A stretch of DNA of 64,000 nt, from NCBI GenBank assembly GCA_031081715.1, contig JAVHMA010000007.1, forward strand, positions 31,902-95,901, in the 5' to 3' direction. The translations under genes and the position numbers were made by a program. Under the pieces are notes generated by a model that saw nothing but the letters and a program-made list of their open reading frames with translations, ran no database searches and was not told where the DNA came from. Position 1 is the stretch's first letter, and each line of letters opens with the position of its first letter. Below are positions 40,664-48,714 of the stretch, piece after piece. Source of the stretch: Armatimonadota bacterium. GTDB lineage: Bacteria > Sysuimicrobiota > Sysuimicrobiia > Sysuimicrobiales > Humicultoraceae.

Positions 40664-43168
40664 TCAGCCGGGCGGCGGGTCGGCCGGCGGTGGGCCGACC
40701 GGGTCCGACTGGGGCTCGCGTTCGACCGCGTCCTCGCGGCCGGCGCCGTCGCGCTCGGGCCGGGCAGGCCCAAAGCGCCGCAGCCGGTCCGCCAGCTCCC
40801 CAAGGCGGCGGCTGACCAGCGCGTTGATCGTCCCGTCGGGGTAGTGGCCCTCGGCGTCGGCCTCGCCGGCGGGCACCCCGGTCAGCACCTCGATGCCCTC
40901 GTCGATCGTGCGCACGGCCCACAGGTGGAAGCGGCCGTCGCGAATCGCCTGCGTGACCTCGTCGTTGAGCATCAGGTTCCGCAGGTTCTGCACCGGGATC
41001 ATCACGCCCTGGCGCCCGGTGAGCCCGAGCGTCTTGCACACGTAGTAGTAGCCCTCGACCTTCTCGTTCACGCCGCCGATGGGCTGGATCTCGCCCTTCT
41101 GGTTCACCGACCCGGTGACCGCGATGCCCTGGTCGATCGGCGCGCCGGCCAGGTCGGAGAGCAGCGCGTAGAGCTCGGTGGACGACGCGGAGTCGCCCTC
41201 GACCTCCTCGTAGGTCTGCTCGAAGGTGATGGACGCGTTGAGCGAGAGCGGCCGCTGCTGGGCATACTTGCCGCCCAAGTAGGCCGACAGCGTCAGCACG
41301 CCCTTGGTGTGGATGCGGCCGGACAGCTGCGTCTCGCGCTCGATGTTGACGACCCCGCGGCCGCCGACGAAGGTGCGCGCGGTGACACGCGACGGCCGGC
41401 CGAACGCGTAGTCGCCGAGCATGAGCACCGACAGCCCGTTGACCTGCCCTTGCGCGACACCGTCGAGGCTCACCAGGAGCTGACCGTCGCGGATCAGGTC
41501 GCGGATGCGCTCCTCGATGCGGTTGCTGCGGCGCACGCGCTCGTCGATGGCCCGGCGCACATGGTCGGCGCGCACCGCGCTCGCCCCGACCGCCCGTGCC
41601 CACGCGGACGCCTCGTAGATCACGTCCGCCATCTGGTTGAACCGCATCGAGAGCCGCTCCTGGTCGTCGGCCAAGCGCGCCGAGTGCTCCAGGATGCGCG
41701 CCACCGCGCCTCGGTCGAACGGAAGCAACCCCTCGCGGCGGCAGATCGCGCCGATGGCGCCCGCGTACTCGACCATGCTCTGTGGCGTCCGCTCGATGTC
41801 CGTGTCGAAGTCGGCCTTGATCTTGAACAGCTTGGGGAAATCGTCGTCGTAGAGATAGAGGAGATGGTAGACGAGCGGGGCGCCGATCAGGATGACCTTC
41901 ACCGCGAGCGGGATCGGCTCGGGCCGGAGCGTCGCGGTGGCGAACAGCCCGTACTGTTCGCCGAGGTTCTCGATGCGGATCTCCCGGCTCTTCAGCGCGC
42001 GCTTGAGGGCTTCCCAGGCGAACGGGGAGGTGAGCAGGTCGCGCGCCTGCATGATGAGGTAGCCGCCGTTCGCCCGGTGCAGCGCCCCGGGCTTGATCAT
42101 CGTGAAGTCGGTCACCATCGCGCCGAACTCGCCGCGGTACTCGGCCTTTCCGAACAGGTTGTAATAGGTCGGGTTGAGCTCGAGCACCACCGGCGCGCCG
42201 CGCGTATCGCCGTTGTCGATCAGCAGGTTGACGCGGTAGCGCGTGAACTCCGGGCCGCGGCGTGGCATGAACGGGAGCTGCGGGGCCCCCTCGGCGTCCT
42301 CCCGGAAGTCGGCATGGCGCTCCACGACGTCGGCCAGGAACCGGTCGAGCCACTCCACGATGCGCGGGTGGTCGGCATAGCGCTGCTTGAGCGCGTCGAT
42401 CGCGTGGCTGGCGACCGACATGACCGCGGAGCGCTCGAGCTGCGCCACCGCATCGCGGGCCTCGCGCTCGATTGCGCGCACCTTGCGCGTGGCGTCGGCG
42501 ACGCTCTCCTGGAGCTGCCGGGCGCGGCGCTCGAGCTCCTGCCGGTGGGCCGGGGTGAGCTGCTGGAGCTGCTCGTCGGTGAACGGCTCGCCGCTCGGCG
42601 CCAGCGGGACCTGCGCGATGCCTATCGGGGTCCGCTGCAGGGCGAACCCGAGCCGCCGCGCCTCCTGCTCGAGCTCGCGCCAGATCGCGCCGGCCTGCTG
42701 CTCGTACTGCTGGATGAGCCCGGCGCGCCGGGCCTCGAACGTCTCGCCGGCGAACAGCTTGCGGATGCCATCTTTCAGTTCCTCGACCAGGCGCTCGACC
42801 TCGCGGCGGAACGCGGCGCCCTGGCCGGGGGCCAGCGCGATCGCCAGGGGCTGGTCGGGCTGCTGAAAATTGTGCACGTAGATCCAGTCGGACGGCACCG
42901 GCTGCCCGGCGGCCATCTGCGTGACCTTGCTGTAGGAGTAGGTCGTCCGCCCGGTGCCGGGCGGCCCGGCCACGAAGACGTTGTAGCCGGTCTGCGGGAT
43001 CGTCAGGCCGAAGTCCAGGGCGCGCACCGCCCGGACCTGCCCCACGATGCTGTCCCCGGCCGGCAGGTCGGTGGTGGTCTCGAACGGCAGGTCGTCCGGG
43101 GGGCACGTCCACCTGACCCGGTCGGCCGGCACGCGCCGTCGGGCTCGCAACTCGTCCGCGGTCACCAT
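40664..43168 (-). CDS. Lon-like ATP-dependent protease (AAA_32 / LonB-type)
   Basis: 834 residues. Walker A is GPPGTGRTT (68-76), split from Walker B by a long helical insertion (about 100-290), as in the AAA_32 YcbZ/LonH-like group. The Lon proteolytic domain is C-terminal, with Ser660 in GDSASSTEL and Lys703 in GGVNEKVEGYY; the 43-residue spacing equals that of E. coli Lon (Ser679/Lys722). The N-terminal substrate-binding LON domain is absent. It probably degrades specific proteins in the cytosol. Its start overlaps or nearly abuts that of the divergent PfkB gene. Confidence 0.95.
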   Translation of the reverse strand: MVTADELRARRRVPADRVRWTCPPDDLPFETTTDLPAGDSIVGQVRAVRALDFGLTIPQTGYNVFVAGPPGTGRTTYSYSKVTQMAAGQPVPSDWIYVHNFQQPDQPLAIALAPGQGAAFRREVERLVEELKDGIRKLFAGETFEARRAGLIQQYEQQAGAIWRELEQEARRLGFALQRTPIGIAQVPLAPSGEPFTDEQLQQLTPAHRQELERRARQLQESVADATRKVRAIEREARDAVAQLERSAVMSVASHAIDALKQRYADHPRIVEWLDRFLADVVERHADFREDAEGAPQLPFMPRRGPEFTRYRVNLLIDNGDTRGAPVVLELNPTYYNLFGKAEYRGEFGAMVTDFTMIKPGALHRANGGYLIMQARDLLTSPFAWEALKRALKSREIRIENLGEQYGLFATATLRPEPIPLAVKVILIGAPLVYHLLYLYDDDFPKLFKIKADFDTDIERTPQSMVEYAGAIGAICRREGLLPFDRGAVARILEHSARLADDQERLSMRFNQMADVIYEASAWARAVGASAVRADHVRRAIDERVRRSNRIEERIRDLIRDGQLLVSLDGVAQGQVNGLSVLMLGDYAFGRPSRVTARTFVGGRGVVNIERETQLSGRIHTKGVLTLSAYLGGKYAQQRPLSLNASITFEQTYEEVEGDSASSTELYALLSDLAGAPIDQGIAVTGSVNQKGEIQPIGGVNEKVEGYYYVCKTLGLTGRQGVMIPVQNLRNLMLNDEVTQAIRDGRFHLWAVRTIDEGIEVLTGVPAGEADAEGHYPDGTINALVSRRLGELADRLRRFGPARPERDGAGREDAVEREPQSDPVGPPPADPPPG

Positions 43169-43196
43169 GATAGAGGTTGCTTCGGGGGGTGTCGGA

Positions 43197-44093
43197 GTGT
43201 CTCCTATCGAAGTGCAGCGTGTGATCGACGTCGCCTTCCTCGGGCACTTCGCGCGCGACCGCCTGGTCTACCGCGGCATCACCGAGATCGCCTCGGGCGG
43301 GGGGGTCTACTACAGCGCCATGGCGGTCCGACGGCTCGGGTTCTCGGCCGCGGTCATCACGAAGCTGCACCCTGACGACTTCCCCGCGCTCGAGGAGCTG
43401 CGGCGCGCCGGCATCGAGGTCCACGCCGCGCCGGCGTCCCAGACCACCGGCATCGAGAACGTCTACCCCACGCCGGAGCTGGACCGCCGGCTCACCCGAC
43501 CGCTGGGGTTCGCAGGCCCGTTTGCCACCCACGAGGTCCCGATCGTGCCCGCGCGTGTGACAATCGTCACACCGTTGATGGCGGGCGAGGTCACGCCCGA
43601 GATCGTGCGGGCGCTCTGCGCGCGCGGCCCGGTCGGACTCGACGTCCAGGGCTTCGTGCGGATCCGCGAGGACGATACCCTGGTGACGCGCGACTGGCCC
43701 GGCAAGACCACCGACCTGGCCGGCGTGACCTTCCTCAAGGTGGACGATGCCGAGGCCGAGGTGCTCACCGGCTCCGACGATCCGCGCGAAGCCGCCCATG
43801 CGCTCGCCGCCCTGGGACCCCGCGAGGTCGTGCTGACGCGCGCACGCGGCCTGCTGGTGCTCGCCGGGGAGTCGTTCTGCGAGGCGCCGTTCGTCGCCAA
43901 GGACACCATCGGCCGCACCGGCCGGGGCGACACCTGTTTCTCGACCTACGTCGCCGCCCGACTGGAGCTGCCTCCCGAGGCGGCCTGCCGGCTGGCCGCG
44001 GCGGTCACGTCGCTCAAGCTCGAGCGACCGGGCCCCTACCGCGGCACGCGCGAGGAGGCCGAGCGTCTGGCCGCCACGCTGGCCGCGGGCTGA
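43197..44093 (+). CDS. PfkB-family carbohydrate/nucleoside kinase
   Basis: 298 residues from GTG 43197, which has GGGGGG about 7 nt upstream; ATG 43167 is possible but would overlap the Lon start codon. The N-terminal IDVAFLGHFARD, GGGVYYSAMAVRRLG (substrate-side Gly-Gly) and the C-terminal DTIGRTGRGDTCFSTYVAAR (anion hole and catalytic Asp in GRGD) define the ribokinase fold. The substrate is unknown. LDVQGFVR and the short length resemble the myo-inositol/nucleoside-type branch. The next gene starts 12 nt downstream. Confidence 0.9.
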   Translation: MSPIEVQRVIDVAFLGHFARDRLVYRGITEIASGGGVYYSAMAVRRLGFSAAVITKLHPDDFPALEELRRAGIEVHAAPASQTTGIENVYPTPELDRRLTRPLGFAGPFATHEVPIVPARVTIVTPLMAGEVTPEIVRALCARGPVGLDVQGFVRIREDDTLVTRDWPGKTTDLAGVTFLKVDDAEAEVLTGSDDPREAAHALAALGPREVVLTRARGLLVLAGESFCEAPFVAKDTIGRTGRGDTCFSTYVAARLELPPEAACRLAAAVTSLKLERPGPYRGTREEAERLAATLAAG

Positions 44094-44105
44094 GGTCGGC
44101 CAGCC

Positions 44106-44468
44106 GTGCCGCAGCCGTGGCGGCGCCGCCTGGCCGTGCGCGTCTACTACGACGGGTGGTGTGCGCTCTGCCGCCGGGGCGCGGGGATGCTGCGGCGCCT
44201 GGACTGGCTGGGCCTGCTTGAGCTCGTCTCGTTCCGGGAGGCGGATCTCGCCGCGCGCGAGGGACTCGACCTGCGCCGACTGGAGCACCGCATGCAGGCC
44301 CGGCCGGCGACGGGCGGTCCGGTCCGGGAGGGAGTCGACGCGGTCGTGCTCGTGGCGAGCCGGCTCCCACTGCTGTGGCCCTTGTGGCCGATCCTCGCCC
44401 TGGCTAGATGGACCGGGGTCGGCGGCGCCGCGTACGACTGGATCGCCGCGCGCCGCCACAGGCTGTGA
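44106..44468 (+). CDS. DCC-family (DUF393) thiol-disulfide oxidoreductase-like protein
   Basis: 120 residues from GTG 44106. The eponymous motif is YYDGWCALCRR (Asp16, Cys19, Cys22), followed by FREADL and a hydrophobic C-terminal half (LPLLWPLWPILALARW), as in DUF393. The family is thought to be thioredoxin-like; substrates are unknown. It may be cotranscribed with the PfkB gene. Its stop faces that of the aminotransferase, 31 nt away. Confidence 0.9.
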   Translation: MPQPWRRRLAVRVYYDGWCALCRRGAGMLRRLDWLGLLELVSFREADLAAREGLDLRRLEHRMQARPATGGPVREGVDAVVLVASRLPLLWPLWPILALARWTGVGGAAYDWIAARRHRL

Positions 44469-44499
44469 GCCGGCCGGGCGAGCCGTCGGCGTGTCCGCG

Positions 44500-45810
44500 C
44501 TACGGGGTGAGGCTGTGCACGACTTCTTCGATGATACGCAGGCCCTCGTCGAGCTGCCCGGCGCTGACGACTAGCGGCGGGATCACGCGCAGCACGCTCC
44601 CGGCCGGGCCGGCCGGGTAGAGCAACAGCCCCCGCTCCAGGCAACCTTCGAGCACGCGACGGACCGCGGCGCCGTTGGGCGCGCCACCCTCGTCCGGATC
44701 GACGAACTCCACCCCGATCATCAGGCCACGACCCCGAACCTCGCCGATCAGAGGCGAGCGGGCAGCCAGCGCGGTCAGCCGGTCCATCGCCTCGGTGGCG
44801 CGGGCGCGCACGTTGTCGAGCACCCGCTCCTCTCGGAGGGCCTCGAAGGTCGCCACCGCGGCCGCGCACGCAACCGGGTTGCCGCCAAACGTCGTCCCGT
44901 GCGTGCCCGCGCTCCACTGCCGCATCAGCCGCGGGCTGGCGGCCACCGCGCTCAACGGGAAGCCGGACGCGATCGCCTTGGACAGCACCAGCACATCCGG
45001 GGTCACGCCGAACGTCTGGGCGGCGAACATCTCGCCGGTGCGGCCAAACCCGGTCTGGATCTCGTCGAAGATGAGCAGGATACCCTCCCGGTCGCAGATC
45101 GCGCGCAGCCGAGGGAGGAAGTCGGACGGCGGCACGACGTAGCCGCCCTCGCCGAGGATCGGCTCGACCAGGATCGCCGCCACCTCGTCGGGCGGCACGA
45201 CGTGGGCGAAGAGCCGGTCCAGCGACGCGAACGGGTCGTCGCAGCACGCCCCGCCGCGGCGGTACGGGCACCGGAAGCAGTAGGGAAACGGCACGTGGTA
45301 AACGGCGGGAAGCAGCGGCTCGTAGTGCCGGCGGTACTTCACGTTGGACGTGGTCACCGACGCCGATCCAAACGACCGGCCGTGGAAGCCGCCCACGAAC
45401 GCCACGAACGCGGGCCGCCGGGTCACGTAGCGCGCCAGCTTGAGCGCTCCCTCCACGGCCTCGGTGCCACTGTTCCCCCAGAAGAACATGTCGAGGTCGC
45501 CAGGCGTCAGCCGGGCCAGCTCCTCGCTCGCACGCAGCAGCGTGTCGTAGACGACCACCCCGATGGGCCCGTGGATGAGCCGGTCCAGCTGCGCCTTCGC
45601 GGCGGCGACCACCTTCGGGTGGCGGTGGCCGAGGTTGCACGCCGCCATGCCGCTGACGAAGTCGAGGTAGCGCCGGCCGTCGGCGCCGTAGAGGTAAGCG
45701 CCCTCGCCGCCTGCCACCGGCAGGTTGGGCCAGTCCTCCGACAGGCTCGGTGCGAGCAGCTCGTCCAGGCGCTGCGCGCGCCGGAGCAGGTCGGCGTCTG
45801 AGCCCGGCAT
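44500..45810 (-). CDS. Class III PLP-dependent aminotransferase
   Basis: 436 residues from ATG 45810; the upstream open frame lies in the next gene. The PLP lysine is Lys279 in LVLSKAIASGFPL. WGNSGTEAVEGALKLAR, GGFHGRSFGS, FDEIQTGFGRTG and HGTTFGGNPVACAAA are classical fold-I class III motifs (acetylornithine, 4-aminobutyrate and similar enzymes). A Cys-rich insert, PYCFRCPYRRGGACC (residues 177-190), could bind a metal and occurs in a subset of this class. Amino donor and acceptor cannot be predicted. Confidence 0.94.
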   Translation of the reverse strand: MPGSDADLLRRAQRLDELLAPSLSEDWPNLPVAGGEGAYLYGADGRRYLDFVSGMAACNLGHRHPKVVAAAKAQLDRLIHGPIGVVVYDTLLRASEELARLTPGDLDMFFWGNSGTEAVEGALKLARYVTRRPAFVAFVGGFHGRSFGSASVTTSNVKYRRHYEPLLPAVYHVPFPYCFRCPYRRGGACCDDPFASLDRLFAHVVPPDEVAAILVEPILGEGGYVVPPSDFLPRLRAICDREGILLIFDEIQTGFGRTGEMFAAQTFGVTPDVLVLSKAIASGFPLSAVAASPRLMRQWSAGTHGTTFGGNPVACAAAVATFEALREERVLDNVRARATEAMDRLTALAARSPLIGEVRGRGLMIGVEFVDPDEGGAPNGAAVRRVLEGCLERGLLLYPAGPAGSVLRVIPPLVVSAGQLDEGLRIIEEVVHSLTP

Positions 45811-45815
45811 GCGCT

Positions 45816-46178
45816 CTAGCCGCCGGTGCCCCTGGCCGGCTTCGAGACCGTGGGAAACGGAATGAGCCCGGTCTGGCGCTTGAGGACCGACGGCTTCGTG
45901 ACGGGCACGCGCGGATGGTGCATCAGATTCACGTCGAGCCGCTTCCCGCACTCGCAGCGCACCTCGAGCGCGACCCCGGCGTCCACCCAGATGTTGCCCT
46001 GCGCTTCGGCCCGCGCGCGCGCGGCCTCGATCGCGCCGCTGGCGCGCTCGGCCTCGTCCTCGGCCTCGCCCATCTGGCGCGTCCCGCTACCCGAGAGCTC
46101 GTACATCAGGGCCTTCGGGTAGTAGACCGAGTAACGCCGGCCGCAGCCGCCGCAGGGGAAGGTGAAGATCAGCGCCAT
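45816..46178 (-). CDS. Small protein with CxxC/CxC zinc-ribbon-like ends
   Basis: 120 residues. The N-terminus has [16 protein letters not shown] (Cys9, Cys12) and the C-terminal half VRCECGKR (Cys75, Cys77), together a likely four-cysteine zinc site. A helical, Ala/Glu/Arg-rich spacer (about 35-62) lies between. No named family is recognised. It stands 5 nt before the aminotransferase start, so it is probably cotranscribed with it. Its start is only 17 nt from that of the divergent YjbQ gene. Confidence 0.8.
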   Translation of the reverse strand: MALIFTFPCGGCGRRYSVYYPKALMYELSGSGTRQMGEAEDEAERASGAIEAARARAEAQGNIWVDAGVALEVRCECGKRLDVNLMHHPRVPVTKPSVLKRQTGLIPFPTVSKPARGTGG

Positions 46179-46182
46179 GGTG

Positions 46183-46193
46183 GATACATTCTA
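46183..46193. promoter_or_regulatory. Overlapping divergent -10 elements in a 17-nt gap
   Basis: Plus strand TACATT (46185-46190) lies 5 nt before ATG 46196. Minus strand TAGAAT, preceded by TGC, occupies 46188-46193 and lies 9 nt before ATG 46178. Both mRNAs would be nearly leaderless, and the two promoters physically overlap. Confidence 0.4.
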
Positions 46194-46195
46194 GC

Positions 46196-46714
46196 ATGAC
46201 CCGCCGGATCGCCAGTGACGGCCGTCCCGTCGAGCTCGATGCCGCGTGGAAAACGAACGTGGCCGGCGAGGACACCCGCATGGCCGAGGGGGCCGGCTGG
46301 CGCAGCGCCACCCTCTACCTCTGGCTCCACACCCGACAGCGGCGGGCGATCGTCGCCCTCACCGACCGCATCCGCCGTGCCGTCCGGGAGAGCGGTGTAC
46401 GCGAGGGGTTCGTGCTGGTCAGCGCGATGCACATCAGCGCCGCGGTCTACGTGAACGACCACGAGACCGGCATCATGGAGGACATGATGGCGATGCTGGA
46501 CCGACTGGCGCCCTACCGGGCCGACTACCGGCACCACCGCACCGGCGAGGACAACGCCGACGCACACCTCAAGAGCCTGCTGTTGCACCATCAGGTGATC
46601 GTACCCGTCACCGACGGCGACCTCGACCTGGGGCCCTGGCAGCAGGTATTCTACGCCGAGTTCGACGGCCAGCGCCGGAAGCGGGTGCTCATCAAGGTGC
46701 TGGGTATGGCCTGA
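46196..46714 (+). CDS. YjbQ/UPF0047 family protein (secondary thiamine-phosphate synthase type)
   Basis: 172 residues. The family signature is complete: [18 protein letters not shown], the [20 protein letters not shown] segment and [20 protein letters not shown]. The N-terminal 30 residues are an addition to the usual 130-140 residue core. Some members can form thiamine phosphate weakly; the true role is unknown. No thiamine gene is near. It is divergent from the zinc-ribbon gene. Confidence 0.93.
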   Translation: MTRRIASDGRPVELDAAWKTNVAGEDTRMAEGAGWRSATLYLWLHTRQRRAIVALTDRIRRAVRESGVREGFVLVSAMHISAAVYVNDHETGIMEDMMAMLDRLAPYRADYRHHRTGEDNADAHLKSLLLHHQVIVPVTDGDLDLGPWQQVFYAEFDGQRRKRVLIKVLGMA

Positions 46715-46727
46715 CGGGCGGCTGTGC

Positions 46728-46733
46728 TATCCT
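46728..46733 (+). promoter_or_regulatory. Possible -10 element before the Pro/Gln-rich protein gene
   Basis: TATCCT lies 42 nt upstream of ATG 46776; a GGGAGG about 12 nt before the ATG provides a normal ribosome site, so this gene would not be leaderless. Confidence 0.3.
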
Positions 46734-46775
46734 AGGGGTACCCGCACGCGGCACGACGGTTGGGAGGCGACGGCA

Positions 46776-47279
46776 ATGGCACGAGGGACCGTGGTCCTGA
46801 TGGTGGCGTTTGCAACCGTGCTCGTCGGAGGTGCCGCCTACGCCGCGGGCTTCGCAGCCGGGCGCGCGGTGGCCGCCGGCGTGCCCGCGCCGGTCGCGGC
46901 GCAGCCGGTCCAGTCGCCCGAGCTGTTCATGCCGCAGATGCCGCAGCCGTTCCCGATGACTCCTGCCCAGCCCGCTCCGGGTCAGCCGCCGACGCTCCGC
47001 GAGTTCATCCCGATTCCCGGCCCCGGACAGCAGATGCCGGGCCAGCAGCCCGGGCAGGAGAACGGCGAGTGCGAACCGATCATCCTCTTCTACCATAACG
47101 GTCAGCTCTACCAGCTCCAGCCGGGTCCGGGCCAGCAGTTCGGCCCCGGCCGGCCCGGAACGCCGCCGGAGTTCTACCGGCTCAATCCCTACCAGGGCCC
47201 GCCCATCCCGGGCCTGCCCATGCCACAGCCGCGGCCCGACCGCGGCCCGGGGTTCTCTCCGGTCAACCCGCGCTCCTGA
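46776..47279 (+). CDS. Exported or anchored Pro/Gln/Gly-rich protein, unknown function
   Basis: 167 residues. One hydrophobic N-terminal segment (about residues 6-30) is a signal or anchor. The remainder is low-complexity, rich in Pro, Gln, Gly and Met, with repeated PGQQ/PGPGQQ and PQP patterns and a single ordered-looking core, CEPIILFYHNGQLYQLQP (about 98-115). No family is recognised. The MoaD-like gene follows 13 nt later, so they may share a transcript. Confidence 0.75.
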   Translation: MARGTVVLMVAFATVLVGGAAYAAGFAAGRAVAAGVPAPVAAQPVQSPELFMPQMPQPFPMTPAQPAPGQPPTLREFIPIPGPGQQMPGQQPGQENGECEPIILFYHNGQLYQLQPGPGQQFGPGRPGTPPEFYRLNPYQGPPIPGLPMPQPRPDRGPGFSPVNPRS

Positions 47280-47292
47280 GCCGCGCCGCGGC

Positions 47293-47583
47293 GTGGCCGT
47301 GATGATCCGGCTGCCCGGACCCCTGCGCGAGCGCGCAGGCCAGCGGGCGGCCGTCCAGGTGGAGGCCGCGACCGTGCGCGAGGCGCTCGACGCCCTCGAC
47401 CGTCGCTTCCCCGGGATGCGGTTCTGCCTCTGCGAGGAGACCGGCAGGCTGCGCCCGTACGTCAACGTCTTCCTGGAGACCGAGAACATCCGCGACCTGC
47501 AAGGCCTCGAGACACCCGTGCCCGACGGCGCGACCCTGCACGTGCTGCACTCGGTCGCGGGCGGGGTGGGCGCGGTGGCATAG
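47293..47583 (+). CDS. MoaD/ThiS-family ubiquitin-like protein
   Basis: 96 residues from GTG 47293; GTG 47299 and ATG 47302 are alternatives. The beta-grasp pattern is clear: MIRLPGPLRERAGQRAAV, TVREALDALDRRFPGM, RPYVNVFLETENIR, PVPDGATLHVLHSVAGG. In MoaD and ThiS the Gly-Gly ends the protein; here Gly90-Gly91 is followed by VGAVA. Either the tail is removed to expose the di-glycine or it is not used in sulfur transfer. The gene lies 11 nt before the BNR-repeat gene, with which it is probably coexpressed. Confidence 0.88.
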   Translation: MAVMIRLPGPLRERAGQRAAVQVEAATVREALDALDRRFPGMRFCLCEETGRLRPYVNVFLETENIRDLQGLETPVPDGATLHVLHSVAGGVGAVA

Positions 47584-47594
47584 GAGGCGTCAGC

Positions 47595-48695
47595 GTGCCC
47601 GTCCGGCGGACGTACCCGAAGGGCACGGTCGTGCTGGCCGTCGGGACCAAGCGGGGGTTGTTCCTGCTCACCTCGCGCGACCGGCGCGCCTGGAGAGCCG
47701 ACGGCCCGCACCTGGCCGGACGCCGGGTCTTCCACGCCGTGCTCGATGCGCGCAACGGCGCGCGGCTCTTCGCCGCGGACAACGGCGACTTCTACGGCTC
47801 GTTCGTCCGCTACAGCGACGACTTCGGCCGCACGTGGAAGGACCCGGTGCGCCCCATCGCGTTCCCTGAGGGCGGCGGGCTCGCCCTCAAGAACATCTGG
47901 ATCGTCGAGCCAGGGAGGGCGGACGAGCCGAAGATCGTCTACGCGGGCACAGACCCCGCGGCGCTCTTCACAAGCCGCGACGCCGGCCGCACCTGGGAGC
48001 TGAACGAGGGACTGCAGCGGCACCACACGCGTTCTCGCTGGCAGCCGGGAGCCGGCGGCCTGTGCCTGAACTCCATCGTTGTCCACCCCACGAACCCGCG
48101 GCGGATGTGGGTCGCGATCTCGGCCGTGGGCGTCATGCGCACCGACGACGGCGGTCAGACCTGGACGTTCTGCAACAAGGGCACGCGCGCGGACTTCCTG
48201 CCCGAGAAGTACCCGGAGTTCGGGCAGTGCGTGCACCGGCTGATTCCCCACCCCGGGAACCCGGACGTGCTCTACCAGCAGAACCACTGCGGGGTGTACG
48301 TGACCACGAACGCGGGAAACTCGTGGACCGAGATCGGCGGGAACCTGCCATCGGACTTCGGCTTCCCGATGGCGCTCGACCCGCACCACCCCGCAACGAT
48401 CTACACGGTGGTCGAGGACGAGACCCGGAGCAACGTGGGCGACCAGTTCACCGTGTACCGCTCCACCGACGCCGGCCGGCGCTGGCAGCGCTTGACGCGC
48501 GGGCTGCCGAAAGGGCGCACCGTCCGGCTGGGCGTCCTCCGAGCCGGGATGTGCACCGACACGCACGATCCGTGCGGGGTGTACGTCGGGACGAACACCG
48601 GCCAGCTCTTCGCCAGCCGCAATCGTGGGGACTCCTGGAAGATGATCGCCGACTACCTGCCGCCGATCTACTCGGTCGCGGCGACCGTGCTTTGA
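47595..48695 (+). CDS. BNR/Asp-box beta-propeller protein (sialidase/WD40/YVTN-like)
   Basis: 366 residues from GTG 47595 with GGAGG 7 nt upstream. Six Asp-box repeats are visible: YSDDFGRTW, TSRDAGRTW, TDDGGQTW, TTNAGNSW, STDAGRRW and SRNRGDSW, spaced as in a six- or seven-bladed propeller. No signal peptide is present, so it is likely cytosolic. The catalytic residues of sialidases (Arg triad, Tyr) are not evident, so a glycosidase activity is doubtful. The MoaD-like partner directly upstream suggests a shared, undefined role. Confidence 0.9.
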   Translation: MPVRRTYPKGTVVLAVGTKRGLFLLTSRDRRAWRADGPHLAGRRVFHAVLDARNGARLFAADNGDFYGSFVRYSDDFGRTWKDPVRPIAFPEGGGLALKNIWIVEPGRADEPKIVYAGTDPAALFTSRDAGRTWELNEGLQRHHTRSRWQPGAGGLCLNSIVVHPTNPRRMWVAISAVGVMRTDDGGQTWTFCNKGTRADFLPEKYPEFGQCVHRLIPHPGNPDVLYQQNHCGVYVTTNAGNSWTEIGGNLPSDFGFPMALDPHHPATIYTVVEDETRSNVGDQFTVYRSTDAGRRWQRLTRGLPKGRTVRLGVLRAGMCTDTHDPCGVYVGTNTGQLFASRNRGDSWKMIADYLPPIYSVAATVL

Positions 48696-48714
48696 CGGTC
48701 CGCCCGCGCCGGCA

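Noticed and set aside
47595..48695. Secreted sialidase
   Set aside because: There is no signal peptide, and the sialidase catalytic residues are not evident; only the Asp-box propeller pattern is present.
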